A DNA stretch of 64,000 nucleotides from Dyadobacter sp. CY323 (GTDB lineage Bacteria; Bacteroidota; Bacteroidia; Cytophagales; Spirosomataceae). The notes below the pieces were generated by a model. The model had not been told where the DNA came from. It worked only from the letters and a program-made list of their open reading frames with translations, and did no database searches. Positions within the stretch are counted from its first letter, which is position 1. Each line of letters starts with the position of its first letter. The position numbers were made by a program, and so were the translations under genes. The DNA is taken from positions 587,720 to 651,719 of the forward strand of contig NZ_JAJUXH010000002.1 of assembly GCF_021390245.1 (NCBI RefSeq). The letters are read 5' to 3'. Below, piece by piece: positions 25,736 to 33,924 of this stretch.

Positions 25736-26839
25736 TCAACATCCTTTATTTGGTATGACATACATCACGTTGCCCGAAACAGATAGATTGAAGCCATAAT
25801 TTTCTACATCAGGAAGTAACAGTTGTTGCCATGTTCTGCCCATGTCAGATGATCGGAATATCCCATCTGTGCGGCCACATATTAAATATTTACCCATTTG
25901 TTTAATTGATAAAATATCCGGTGGAGATTGAAGTAAGCCCATTTTTTTCATCAATAGACTACTCCGGGAAGGTTGAAGGTCTTCGCCTATGGCATTCCAC
26001 GTTTTTCCGCTATCCATTGAGATGTGTATGCTGTTAGTTTGGGTTATCGGGTTATTTACTATGGCAGCAAATCCTCCATCGATACGTTCCACAGCGACGC
26101 CAAGCCCCCCTTCACTAACTACACGGTCCCAGGTTTGACCATCATCGGTCGATCTTAATATTCCATCTTTGCTGGTAGTCAGGAGTACACCGTTTGACTC
26201 TACCAATTTCATTCTGCCGTCTCCAACATGCAGTTGCTTCCAGGTTTTTCCATTGTTAGTGGATCTAAAAAGACTGTTGTTGGAGCCAATGAGAACTGTG
26301 CCTCCGGCAGTTTCAAAAATGGTGCGTACTTCTTTCTCTTTATAAGTCTTGTACATCCAATCTATCGTGCTGTCTAAGCGTACGGCTTGCTCTTGAAAAT
26401 TCGTGTACGTGGGCGACCAATCACTCGTTCCGTTTATTTTTTTTAAAAATTGACCCCTGATATCATATGCAAGTATCCCATTCCTGCCAGGAACAATGTT
26501 ACGTTGTGTACCAGAGAAAATTTCTTTTGTCCAAAAAGCAGTTGTGGAATTTGGTTCATTGTGATAAATACCATTTCCAGCACGCAAATAGAGCCCACCG
26601 TCATTTGCAAGTAAACTATTGCTCGACACACCTTCTCTCTGCAATTTTTCAGGCAATCCTTCGCTAATATCCTGCCAGGTTTGTCCGCCATCAGCAGATT
26701 TGAAAATGATGTTGACAATCCCCGCTGATTTGTCCTCTTTAATTGGCTTCTTTTTTGCTTCCTTTTCTTTTACCATAAAAGAATTTAGCAGCAATAATAC
26801 CAGAAGGATAGCTGGAATAAACACAAGTGATTTTTTCAT
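25736..26839 (-). CDS. Asp-box (BNR) repeat exported protein, copy B
   Basis: 367 residues with an N-terminal hydrophobic segment (residues 5-24), signal or anchor. It contains at least five Asp-box repeats of the SxDxGxTW type (SADGGQTWQD, STNNGKTWKQ, STDDGQTWDR, SMDSGKTWNA, SSDMGRTWQQ), predicting a beta-propeller like sialidases or YCF48-type proteins. No sialidase catalytic FRIP arginine motif is seen, so a glycosidase role is not supported. Close paralog of the next gene upstream, with the same order and ending (SVSGNVMYVIP). Likely co-transcribed with the FISUMP gene. Confidence 0.82.
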   Translation of the reverse strand: MKKSLVFIPAILLVLLLLNSFMVKEKEAKKKPIKEDKSAGIVNIIFKSADGGQTWQDISEGLPEKLQREGVSSNSLLANDGGLYLRAGNGIYHNEPNSTTAFWTKEIFSGTQRNIVPGRNGILAYDIRGQFLKKINGTSDWSPTYTNFQEQAVRLDSTIDWMYKTYKEKEVRTIFETAGGTVLIGSNNSLFRSTNNGKTWKQLHVGDGRMKLVESNGVLLTTSKDGILRSTDDGQTWDRVVSEGGLGVAVERIDGGFAAIVNNPITQTNSIHISMDSGKTWNAIGEDLQPSRSSLLMKKMGLLQSPPDILSIKQMGKYLICGRTDGIFRSSDMGRTWQQLLLPDVENYGFNLSVSGNVMYVIPNKGC

Positions 26840-26881
26840 TTTTTATTTAATTTAATTATTGAAACCAACGAATATCAACCT

Positions 26882-27892
26882 TCAACATCCTCCACTTCTT
26901 GGTATGGCATAGATCACGTTGCCCGAAACAGATAAGTTGAAAACTTTATCTTGTATAGCAGGAAGTAAAAGTTTCCATGTTTTTCCCTTGTCCGAGGATC
27001 TGTAAATACCGGCTGGGTGACCACAGAACAGGTATCCGCCAACCTCGGTAATTGAGGCGATATTGAGACTTTCCGGAAGGTCAGCATCAATCGGCTGCCA
27101 GGTTTTACCGCCGTCATATGATGTGCGCACTCTTCTTGTCTCCGTCTCTGTACTGCAAGTAATCGCGGCAAATCCACCTTTGATGCGTTCTACAGCAATG
27201 CCCACGCCACCCTCACTAATCACATTAACCCAGGTTTCACCACCATCTGTCGACCGAATTATACCGCTCTGGCTGGTCGCTATCAGCACGCCATCCGACT
27301 CTACCAATTTCATTACCCAGCCTCCGTCGTAGACTCGCTCCCAGCTTTTTCCACTGTCATCAGATTTAAAAAGCCCCCAATCGCAACCGACAAAAACGGT
27401 GTTACCAGTTTCAAAAACGGTGCGAACGCTTTTCCCTTGAAAATCCTCATATATCGGCAGCCATAAACCCGTTTCATTTAATTTTTGTAAAAACTGGCCA
27501 CCGTAATTGAATGCAAGCATTCCGGTCTTGCCAGGGACGATGCTGCTAAGGTTGTCTGGAGAAATCTCCTTTTCCCAAAAAGGAGCAGTGGAATTTGGTT
27601 TGCTGTAATACATCCCATTTCCAGTGCGCAGATAGATTCCACTATCATTTGCAAGGAAACCATCTCTCGGGATACCGTCTTCCAGCAAGTTTACAGGCAA
27701 CCCTTCGCTAATATCCTGCCAGGTTTGTCCGCCATCAGCAGACTTAAAAATGATGTTTGCAGCTACTGCCTTATCACTTTTTTGTTTTTGCTTACTATCC
27801 GGGAGTGAGGATGACTGTGGGAATTTTAAAGCCTGATCAAAGGCAAATGAGAATTGAAAAAGGAGCAAAAAAGCAAGGTTATGGAATTTCAT
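26882..27892 (-). CDS. Asp-box (BNR) repeat exported protein, copy A
   Basis: 336 residues from ATG 27892, chosen because MKFHNLAFLLLFQFSFAF is a clean signal peptide; the frame extends to 27973. Repeats SADGGQTWQD, SDDSGKSWER, STDGGETWVN, SYDGGKTWQP and SSDKGKTWKL give a propeller as in the neighbouring paralog. Tandem duplication is evident from the shared first and last segments. It reads away from the membrane-bound regulator gene at 28026, which may control both copies and the FISUMP gene. Substrate or ligand is unknown. Confidence 0.82.
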   Translation of the reverse strand: MKFHNLAFLLLFQFSFAFDQALKFPQSSSLPDSKQKQKSDKAVAANIIFKSADGGQTWQDISEGLPVNLLEDGIPRDGFLANDSGIYLRTGNGMYYSKPNSTAPFWEKEISPDNLSSIVPGKTGMLAFNYGGQFLQKLNETGLWLPIYEDFQGKSVRTVFETGNTVFVGCDWGLFKSDDSGKSWERVYDGGWVMKLVESDGVLIATSQSGIIRSTDGGETWVNVISEGGVGIAVERIKGGFAAITCSTETETRRVRTSYDGGKTWQPIDADLPESLNIASITEVGGYLFCGHPAGIYRSSDKGKTWKLLLPAIQDKVFNLSVSGNVIYAIPRSGGC

Positions 27893-28025
27893 GACTAACA
27901 TTGGTTTGGTGAAATAATAGAATAAAATTGTTTTTAACTTCACATATCCAAATGTAGGCGCCCGCGTTGCCATGCTTGTAAATCAACTGTAAAATCTTGT
28001 TAATCAATTGTAAAAAGAAATGTAA

Positions 28026-29111
28026 ATGCGTGTAAATTCGGCTTTTACTGGCTTTTTCACTAAACGGCTGATGCTTGGGTCCGGCATTGCAATGGTGCTG
28101 CTTGCCATTTTTTTTATCGCCTCGTCTTTCACGGAACATTCCGGCCGCGACTTACGGGTGAAGCAAGTGAACATCATGATCCGTCAAACTGGTCATCGGC
28201 TGCTGTTGCAGGCAGGTGACTCAACCTCACGCGTATTGCCCGTTACCGAGATTAAAGAAGGCACGTTTCTGCTCAAGTTCGAAAATGAATTCGTTTTTAA
28301 CCACGATTCGCTCATGGCGCTGTCACAGCGCTTACTTCCCAAAACACAGTTCCCTTCTGGTTACACCGTTACCGTGAATGATTGCATGAAAGGCGGCATT
28401 GTCTATGGTTTCCAGGTAAATAATACCTCGCCGGATATCCTGGCTTGCAGTGGCAGAAGTCAGCCCTCAGGGTGTTATACAATCGAATTTACATTTCCGG
28501 ATTTTTATGAGAAAGTAGAACGGAAGAAAGCTGACAACGACCAGCTGACTGAATCAGTTAAAGTGGATACTCAGGTAGTCAATCAAAACCTTGAAGAATT
28601 AAAAACGGCAACCTTCGACTCTGACATCGACCAACGGGCTGAAAAATTAAAAACGACAACCTTTGACTTTCCATTAATCCATGTGGTTTATGGCGGCATT
28701 CTTGTGTTGGTGGGTGCTACCTTGTTGATTGGGCATTTTGGGAAAAATTCAAAACCGGTGCCCGGGCAAAATCAAGACTACGCGATAATAAAAGAGCCCG
28801 TTCCGGAATTGGCTGCGCTCGGCAGTTTTTTATTCAACGTAAAGGCGCAGCGCTTGCTTTTGGGAAACGAGGCGATTAGTCTTACAGACAAAGAATGCAA
28901 GGTTCTGGAATTGCTCCACAAAAATTTCGGTGAACTGATCCCCCGCGAAACGCTGATGCAGGAAGTCTGGATCAATGATGGGGTCTTCACCGGTCGCAGC
29001 CTGGACATGTTTGTGTCGAAACTACGAAAGAAACTAAGCCTCGATCCCGAGCTGAGAATAACGAATGTTCACGGGAAGGGGTATAAGCTGGAAATATCGC
29101 TGCCAGATTAA
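28026..29111 (+). CDS. Membrane-anchored winged-helix transcription regulator
   Basis: 361 residues: transmembrane helix near residues 20-40, a periplasmic domain of ~170 residues with two cysteine positions (VNDCMKGG, LACSGR), and a second helix near 218-238 (VVYGGILVLVGATLLIGHF). The cytoplasmic C-terminal OmpR/PhoB-type winged helix (about 268-358) contains LTDKECKVLELL and RSLDMFVSKLRKKL. This is a one-component, ToxR-like arrangement in which an outside signal reaches DNA without phosphorelay. It is divergent from the Asp-box genes, and the shared 130-base interval is full of TGTAAA repeats that could be its sites. Confidence 0.85.
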   Translation: MRVNSAFTGFFTKRLMLGSGIAMVLLAIFFIASSFTEHSGRDLRVKQVNIMIRQTGHRLLLQAGDSTSRVLPVTEIKEGTFLLKFENEFVFNHDSLMALSQRLLPKTQFPSGYTVTVNDCMKGGIVYGFQVNNTSPDILACSGRSQPSGCYTIEFTFPDFYEKVERKKADNDQLTESVKVDTQVVNQNLEELKTATFDSDIDQRAEKLKTTTFDFPLIHVVYGGILVLVGATLLIGHFGKNSKPVPGQNQDYAIIKEPVPELAALGSFLFNVKAQRLLLGNEAISLTDKECKVLELLHKNFGELIPRETLMQEVWINDGVFTGRSLDMFVSKLRKKLSLDPELRITNVHGKGYKLEISLPD

Positions 29112-29130
29112 TACATTGATACGCACTCAC

Positions 29131-29170
29131 AAACTTTCGGCAACAAATCGGATTTATCGCCGGAAAGTTT
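29131..29170 (+). terminator. Hairpin after the membrane-bound regulator gene
   Basis: AAACTTTCGGC pairs with GCCGGAAAGTTT (one bulge) across 17 bases, 20 bases after the stop. No strong T run, so it is a weak call. 29171-29365 holds nothing else clear. Confidence 0.5.
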
Positions 29171-29365
29171 GACTCTGTATCAGGCAATCTCAAGGAAATA
29201 CGCATTACGAAACCTTCTCACCCCCATTTGCTTCATCTTCCTGCGGTTACGTCTCGGCTGCTAATCGCGGTTCTTAACAACAATCCGGTTGTTGCTAAGC
29301 GTCCTACTCATTAGAAACAACTATCAATTATTTTGGATCACAAACTAGTCGAAATTCAATCTCAG

Positions 29366-29758
29366 ATGAAACGGCACATTTCCCTGATAAGCTTATTGGT
29401 CGATGACTATGACGAAGCGATCGCCTTCTACGTTCATAAGCTTGGCTTTGTGCTCCTCGAAGATACCGTTTTAAGCGAAACCAAACGCTGGGTACGTATC
29501 GCGCCGAGTGGTGCGGCTGAATGCTGTTTGCTGCTCGCAAAGGCCAGCACGGAAGAACAGCGGGCGTGTATAGGCCATCAGACTGGCGGACGGGTCTTTC
29601 TGTTTCTGAACACGGATGATTTTTGGCGCGACTACCAAAACTTGGTTGCAAATGGTGTTCAAATAATCCGGCAACCGTCAGAAGAGAATTATGGGACGGT
29701 GGCAGTCTTTGCCGACCTCTACGGCAATCTGTGGGATTTGATCGAAACAAAAAATTAA
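29366..29758 (+). CDS. VOC-family (glyoxalase/dioxygenase fold) protein
   Basis: 130 residues from ATG 29366; a TTG at 29333 in the same frame is less likely. The pattern HISLISLLVDDYDEAIAFYV, then LGFVL, GRVFLFLNTDDF and AVFADLYGNLWDLIE is the paired beta-alpha-beta-beta-beta fold of the VOC superfamily. Single-domain members act as dimers in metal-dependent isomerases, resistance proteins and other roles. Substrate is not predictable. It lies before an isochorismatase-like hydrolase and a methyltransferase, perhaps a loose operon. Confidence 0.85.
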   Translation: MKRHISLISLLVDDYDEAIAFYVHKLGFVLLEDTVLSETKRWVRIAPSGAAECCLLLAKASTEEQRACIGHQTGGRVFLFLNTDDFWRDYQNLVANGVQIIRQPSEENYGTVAVFADLYGNLWDLIETKN

Positions 29759-29856
29759 TCTGCGCTCACTTTTCGCTGGCCAAATTGTATTTTCAACAAT
29801 CATTAGCCGAGCGCGGCCAAACAAATCTTAAATTCGGATACAACGATCTTCAACTG

Positions 29857-30426
29857 ATGAAATCACAAAAATGCCTTCTGGTAATCGATATGCAAAAGGG
29901 CTCATTTACGCCCGACACGCCCCGGTATGAAACGGATGCGATTATCCAAAAAATCAACTCACTTGCAGCAATGTTCCGGAGAAACTCATGGCTTGTTGCG
30001 TTTGTGCAGCACAATGGAAGCGCGATGGACGAGTTTATACCCAATACTCCCGATTGGGAATTACTGGACGATTTGAAGGTTTATGAACAGGATTTGATGG
30101 TTGAGAAATTCGCAAATGACGTATTTTACAATACCAGCCTTGAAGCTAAGTTGAAAGAGCTAAATATAAACGAACTTGTAATAACAGGCTGTGCAACAGA
30201 TTTCTGTGTAGAATCCACAATCCAATCAGCGCTTGTGAAAGACTTTGATATTTTGGTGGTAGAAGACGGCCATACTACGGGAATCCGCCCGTTCATGGAC
30301 GCAGAACAAGTCATCAACCATTATAATTGGGTGTGGAAAAACATGACACCAACAAAGGGGAAAATCGAGGTTAGGCCGTACTCAACTGTTATGACATTGC
30401 ACGAGCAAGAAATCGACCAGTCTTAA
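29857..30426 (+). CDS. Isochorismatase-like cysteine hydrolase
   Basis: 189 residues from ATG 29857, the usual family start (CLLVIDMQKGSF). The catalytic triad is visible: Asp11, Lys84 (MVEKFANDVF) and Cys117 (TGCATDFCVEST). Members hydrolyse amides or vinyl ethers such as nicotinamide, N-carbamoyl compounds or isochorismate; which one applies here cannot be read from sequence. The stop overlaps the methyltransferase start (TAATG), implying translational coupling. Confidence 0.85.
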   Translation: MKSQKCLLVIDMQKGSFTPDTPRYETDAIIQKINSLAAMFRRNSWLVAFVQHNGSAMDEFIPNTPDWELLDDLKVYEQDLMVEKFANDVFYNTSLEAKLKELNINELVITGCATDFCVESTIQSALVKDFDILVVEDGHTTGIRPFMDAEQVINHYNWVWKNMTPTKGKIEVRPYSTVMTLHEQEIDQS

Positions 30427-31013
30427 TGCAAATGGACAAATCAAACGGATACGAAGCCAATGCGGCGACATTCATTCGCTGTCGCTCGAAGGGCATTGAT
30501 GGAGTCGGCGCGTCATCCGTTCGGCATTGGGCAAGGTCACTGCCGCCGAATGCGACAGTTCTGGATGTGGGTTGTGGAGCAGGCGACCCGATTTCGAGGG
30601 CATTGATAGATGAAGGCCTGATCGTTTATGGGATTGATGCCTCACCTTCAATGGTTCAAATCTTCAAGCAGAACTTCCCGGATAGTCCCGTTGTCTGTGA
30701 AGCTGCAGAAGATTCGTCGTTCTTCAACCGGCAATTCGATGCCGTCATTGCCTGGGGGCTACTGTTCCTTTTGCCGGAAGAAACACAGAAAGTTGTGATT
30801 CAAAACATGGCAAATGCACTGTACGCCGGCGGAAAGCTGTTATTTACGGCACCCGCTAGAAGAATGGAATGGGAAGATGCCATTACAGCTGTGGAATCGG
30901 TATCGCTTGGTGCGGAGAAATACAAAGCGTTGCTAGTTGCATCAGGATTGTTGCTTATTGAGGAATTTGAAGACGAGGGAGAGAACCACTACTATCATGC
31001 GGTTCGAGACTAA
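30426..31013 (+). CDS. Class I SAM-dependent methyltransferase (chromosomal copy)
   Basis: 195 residues; ATG 30426 overlaps the upstream stop, with a second ATG at 30432. SAM motif VLDVGCGAGDP, IYGIDASPSMV-like strand 2 region (VYGIDASPSMV) and AWGLLFLLPEE match the island paralog at 22271 almost residue for residue. The chromosomal position and coupling with the isochorismatase-like gene suggest this is the parental copy. The substrate could be the hydrolase product, but that is inference. Confidence 0.84.
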   Translation: MQMDKSNGYEANAATFIRCRSKGIDGVGASSVRHWARSLPPNATVLDVGCGAGDPISRALIDEGLIVYGIDASPSMVQIFKQNFPDSPVVCEAAEDSSFFNRQFDAVIAWGLLFLLPEETQKVVIQNMANALYAGGKLLFTAPARRMEWEDAITAVESVSLGAEKYKALLVASGLLLIEEFEDEGENHYYHAVRD

Positions 31014-31064
31014 TCGCAATGAAAGTCTTGACTTCGTCTCAATCATCCTGATGTCACCTTCTAG

Positions 31065-32486
31065 CTAATCAACTAAACCAACAAGCTCTTTTTCTGAATG
31101 CGGTAGAACATTGCCGCCGCTTTTCTGTGGTTTTACTTGAGATAAAATGGATTCCAGTAACGGCAACATGGAATTTAAACCGCCTGTTTTAATCATGAAA
31201 TTCCAGAGTGGTTCAAACTTTTTCCAGCCTCCGGTATACAAAAAATGCTTGCCAATATGCTTTACGGAATCATGGTACAGGCTGGACTTCACAATATTTT
31301 GCCAACTATAAAATGTATTATATGCCCACCAATACCCTGCTTCAAGTTCTTGCGCAGTCAGGGTTTTGGTTTTATAAACTACGTGCCGCGTGTCGTAGCG
31401 ATCCCAGTCACGTGTGAGGATCCTGCCGTCAACCTCCATACTTCTGTATAATGCCGTACCGGGATAAGGTGTCAAAATATGGTAGGTGGCCGTAGTAATG
31501 CCGTGGTTTACTCCCCAGTCCACGGTTCGCTTGAAAACATCACCGTCATCGTCGTCCAGCCCAAAAACAAAACTTCCGTTGATCATAATGCCAAGGGAAT
31601 GCAGCCGGTCTACGGCCTTAGTGTAGTCTTTTTCAAGATTTTGCTTTTTGTTACTTTGTTTCAGATTTTTTGAAGAGAAGGTTTCGAAGCCAACGAAAAG
31701 GCTGCGTAAGCCTGCATCGGCTGCCTTCTCGATCAAGTTTCCCCTTAAAATCGCATCTACGGTCGAGGCGCCCTGAAAAACACGGTTCATCCCGCGCATA
31801 CCTTCAAAAAGTGATTCGGCAAACTTCGCATTCCCTAGAAGGTGGTCATCCAGAAAATATAAATGTCGGCCCGGTAACCGGTTAATTTCAGCAAGCGCTT
31901 CATCGACCAACTGGGTATAAAAAGTCTTTCCACCTTCAAAAAAGGCATCTTTGTAACAAAAATTACAATGATGCGGGCAGCCCCGGGTAACGACAATCGA
32001 GTTGGGCACCAGGTACAGATGGCGCTTGATCAAGTCACGCCGGATGGGTGGGATGCCAGCCAGGGTGCGGTTGTCGGAAGTATATACCCGTTGTGGCGCA
32101 CGTTTCTTGAAATCCGCAAGGAACCGCGGGAACGTGTCTTCACCCGGACCAATGAAGATGCTGTCAGCATGCGCCAATGCCTCGTCCGGAAGCGATGTTA
32201 CATGCAAGCCGCCCAGGATCACATAACAGCCCTTCCGCCGGTAATGATCCGCAATACGATACGCCCGGAACGCATTGGTAATGTACACCTGTATCATCAC
32301 CAGGTCAGGAGCATCATCCAGCCGGAGCTGCTCTACATGCTGGTCCTGCAGGTCGATCTCATCGTCGGACGACAGGAACGCAGCCAGCGTCGCCAGCCCC
32401 AGAGGCGGAAAAAGGGTATATTTGATTGGCCTCCACAGGGGGCTTTCAGCTTCGGTTAATGCCGGCAGGATCATCTTTATCTTCAT
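31065..32486 (-). CDS. B12-binding-domain radical SAM enzyme
   Basis: 473 residues. The N-terminal ~130 residues form a B12-binding-like Rossmann domain (PPLGLATLAAFL, VILGGLHVTSLP, IGPGEDTFP). The radical SAM core carries the 4Fe-4S motif CPHHCNFC (Cys170, Cys174, Cys177), then YFLDDHLLGN and a MINGSFVFGLDDD segment. A C-terminal ~120-residue extension resembles that of lipid- or tetrapyrrole-modifying members. The reaction is not predictable; methylation or rearrangement of an unactivated carbon is typical. Single gene with its own operator-like site upstream. Confidence 0.85.
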   Translation of the reverse strand: MKIKMILPALTEAESPLWRPIKYTLFPPLGLATLAAFLSSDDEIDLQDQHVEQLRLDDAPDLVMIQVYITNAFRAYRIADHYRRKGCYVILGGLHVTSLPDEALAHADSIFIGPGEDTFPRFLADFKKRAPQRVYTSDNRTLAGIPPIRRDLIKRHLYLVPNSIVVTRGCPHHCNFCYKDAFFEGGKTFYTQLVDEALAEINRLPGRHLYFLDDHLLGNAKFAESLFEGMRGMNRVFQGASTVDAILRGNLIEKAADAGLRSLFVGFETFSSKNLKQSNKKQNLEKDYTKAVDRLHSLGIMINGSFVFGLDDDDGDVFKRTVDWGVNHGITTATYHILTPYPGTALYRSMEVDGRILTRDWDRYDTRHVVYKTKTLTAQELEAGYWWAYNTFYSWQNIVKSSLYHDSVKHIGKHFLYTGGWKKFEPLWNFMIKTGGLNSMLPLLESILSQVKPQKSGGNVLPHSEKELVGLVD

Positions 32487-32505
32487 TACTTACAATATTA
32501 AAAGT

Positions 32506-32522
32506 ACTTTGTATTGCAAAGT
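32506..32522 (-). promoter_or_regulatory. Operator-like inverted repeat upstream of the radical SAM gene
   Basis: ACTTTG-N5-CAAAGT, a perfect 6+6 repeat 20-36 bases before the start. It overlaps a TACTTTG stretch similar to the Bacteroidota -7 box. A dimeric repressor could bind here; no candidate regulator lies beside it. Confidence 0.45.
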
Positions 32523-32555
32523 AAATGAAAGATCGTGAAGAAACAACAAGACGCT

Positions 32556-32664
32556 TATTCTTCTATGCCGCCTGGTGCAATTTTAGTTGAGTTTTTTAAC
32601 AGGATGAATGTTATACACATCGGCAATACCCTAAGTCCAACTCCCAAGAAGAACTGTCGTGCAT
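32556..32664 (-). pseudogene. Decayed DUF2809 gene remnant
   Basis: Starts with the same ATG context as the intact DUF2809 gene at 40096 and keeps its C-terminal stretch (GVGLRVLP.., matching GVGLGVIVE). The ~100 residues between are gone. It follows the small conserved gene at 32713 exactly as the intact gene follows the second copy, so the whole unit was duplicated and then this half decayed. Confidence 0.7.
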
Positions 32665-32676
32665 TGACACAAATAA

Positions 32677-32706
32677 AATAAAAAAGGACTGTCGCCAGCA
32701 GTCCTT
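32677..32706 (-). terminator. Terminator of small conserved gene, copy 1
   Basis: AAGGACTG..CAGTCCTT stem with a 7-base loop, followed on the minus strand by TTTTTATTTT. The same hairpin is found after copy 2 (40110-40136) and in the remnant at 13936. Confidence 0.85.
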
Positions 32707-32712
32707 CAATTC

Positions 32713-33000
32713 CTAAGCTTTCGCTCCCATCTTCTCGAAGCCTTCCCAAAGCACCTTCAAATCAAAAAGTGCCGACTTTTCTTCCGCATCAAACGGAATA
32801 TCCGAATGATAAAGCGCCAGATCGTGGATCATTTTGAGCGAATGCGCCAGCTCCTTACAGCCCTGACATTCTACAAGATACCAAAACTCGGCTTGGGATT
32901 CCGTCAGCGGAGCGCGGACATTTGATGCGTGACGGGCATCATTCGTTGGGTTGACTGGGTTTTCGTTCGAGTCAGCTCCTGAACCATCTAGAGTTTGCAT
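32713..33000 (-). CDS. Small conserved protein of unknown function, copy 1
   Basis: 95 residues, not recognised. It shares most residues with the protein at 40144-40434; both have NPTNDARHASNV, LVECQGCK..AHSLKM and FDLKVLWEGFEKMG. It has a CxxC-like CQGCK and a histidine-rich middle, soluble and helical; metal binding is possible but unproven. The identical positions are spread over the whole protein, indicating selection. It is led by a structured RNA (33031-33163) and its start codon region can pair with that RNA, so it is probably controlled at translation. No Shine-Dalgarno is visible. A terminator follows directly. Confidence 0.75.
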   Translation of the reverse strand: MQTLDGSGADSNENPVNPTNDARHASNVRAPLTESQAEFWYLVECQGCKELAHSLKMIHDLALYHSDIPFDAEEKSALFDLKVLWEGFEKMGAKA

Positions 33001-33030
33001 TTGGCAATGGTTTTGAAAAAGTGGAAAAAA

Positions 33031-33163
33031 GGAGAGGTCACCGCAAACTCTAACGAAGAATACTTCGGCCAGGTCTCGGGACTTGCACCCGTATGCCTCT
33101 CCAAGGCCGTTTAGGCCTGGCTTTCTTTAAATTAATCATACGTATTCTACTAAGAGCTTGCGG
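33031..33163 (-). ncRNA. Structured leader RNA, copy 1 (candidate riboswitch-like element)
   Basis: Read leftward. A long closing stem joins 33142-33163 with 33041-33063 (CCGCAAGCUCU/AGAGUUUGCGG plus AGAAUAC/GUAUUCU). Inside are GCCAG/CUGGC, an AGGCC-UAAAC-GGCCU hairpin and a CGGG-UGCAAGU-CCCG hairpin. The single-stranded GGAGAGG (33096-33102) can pair with CCUCUCC (33031-33037) outside the stem as a pseudoknot. The 3' strand of the closing stem also pairs with the gene start over 10 bp (33043-33052 with 32989-32998). Every stem is conserved with compensatory changes in copy 2. Confidence 0.8.
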
Positions 33164-33396
33164 GGCAAATATAAGGGAAAATTTGGATGGGTAAGTAGAG
33201 GAATGAACTAACGGTTTACCAGCTAAGCGTTAATCACAGGAATGATGCTTTCAAAACTAATTATAGATTGGTTGAGTGGGCTCACGAGAAGATAGTGAAC
33301 AACCAATAAATGACGGTAAGGCGGTCAGGTCACAAGATGTCTTCACCTGTCAGGCTGGCAGTAGAAGATCAGTTCCAATCAGTACATTAGTAATGA
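33164..33396. other. Spacer without a gene
   Basis: About 230 bases between the leader RNA and the next convergent gene. It must contain the promoter of the leader RNA; no other feature is seen. Confidence 0.4.
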
Positions 33397-33924
33397 CTAA
33401 ATATTTATGAGTGTCTTCAGATCCACATTATACATATTATTTTTTAGATAGTTAATCCACTCACGAAGCCTAATCACTTCAACATTATTAATTTTTACTA
33501 GCTTTTTAAAAAGAAGCTTGAATTTCACATCGTCTTTACTGGTGACCTTCTTTGATACTTTTCTCAATCCGTTTAAATCTTCTGGCAAGTCAAAATCTTT
33601 CAAAGATATCCCGCTATCCGTTGCGCATTTCATGATAAATCGCTCCATCGCAGGGCAAATCTGGATTATATAATGATTTTTGTTTGGGTGTTTGTGCAAA
33701 ACTAGCGATCCGTCTTGGTGAACAATATCAAATTCTTTTAGATAGTCAACTTCTACTTTGTCTTTATCAATAATACCAACAGCAAAATCATTTCCATATT
33801 TTTCTCTCATTACCTTTGTAACAGTACCGCATCCTTTTTGGTGATTATAGTGATCTCTCGGAGGTGATATAGTTTCAATCAAGTTAGTGTCAACAAAGCA
33901 CTCTGGGATAACGAAGTGATCCAT
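33397..33924 (-). CDS. Partner protein of AAA ATPase, possibly Toprim-like
   Basis: 175 residues, no membrane segment. The start (ECFVDTNLIETI), the GCGTVTKVM segment and the acidic GIIDKDKVEVDY resemble the E..DxD layout of Toprim or DUF4435-type nucleases, but the match is loose. A basic C-terminus (KKLVKINNVEVIRLREWI) may bind nucleic acid. It overlaps the ATPase gene stop/start by one base, so the two are co-translated. Two-gene ATPase plus small nuclease-like modules are common anti-phage systems, such as PARIS (AriA/AriB); relation to these is inference. Confidence 0.6.
   Translation of the reverse strand: MDHFVIPECFVDTNLIETISPPRDHYNHQKGCGTVTKVMREKYGNDFAVGIIDKDKVEVDYLKEFDIVHQDGSLVLHKHPNKNHYIIQICPAMERFIMKCATDSGISLKDFDLPEDLNGLRKVSKKVTSKDDVKFKLLFKKLVKINNVEVIRLREWINYLKNNMYNVDLKTLINI

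Noticed and set aside
25736..27892. Asp-box proteins as sialidases
   Set aside because: Asp-boxes alone do not define sialidases; the arginine triad and FRIP motif are not visible.
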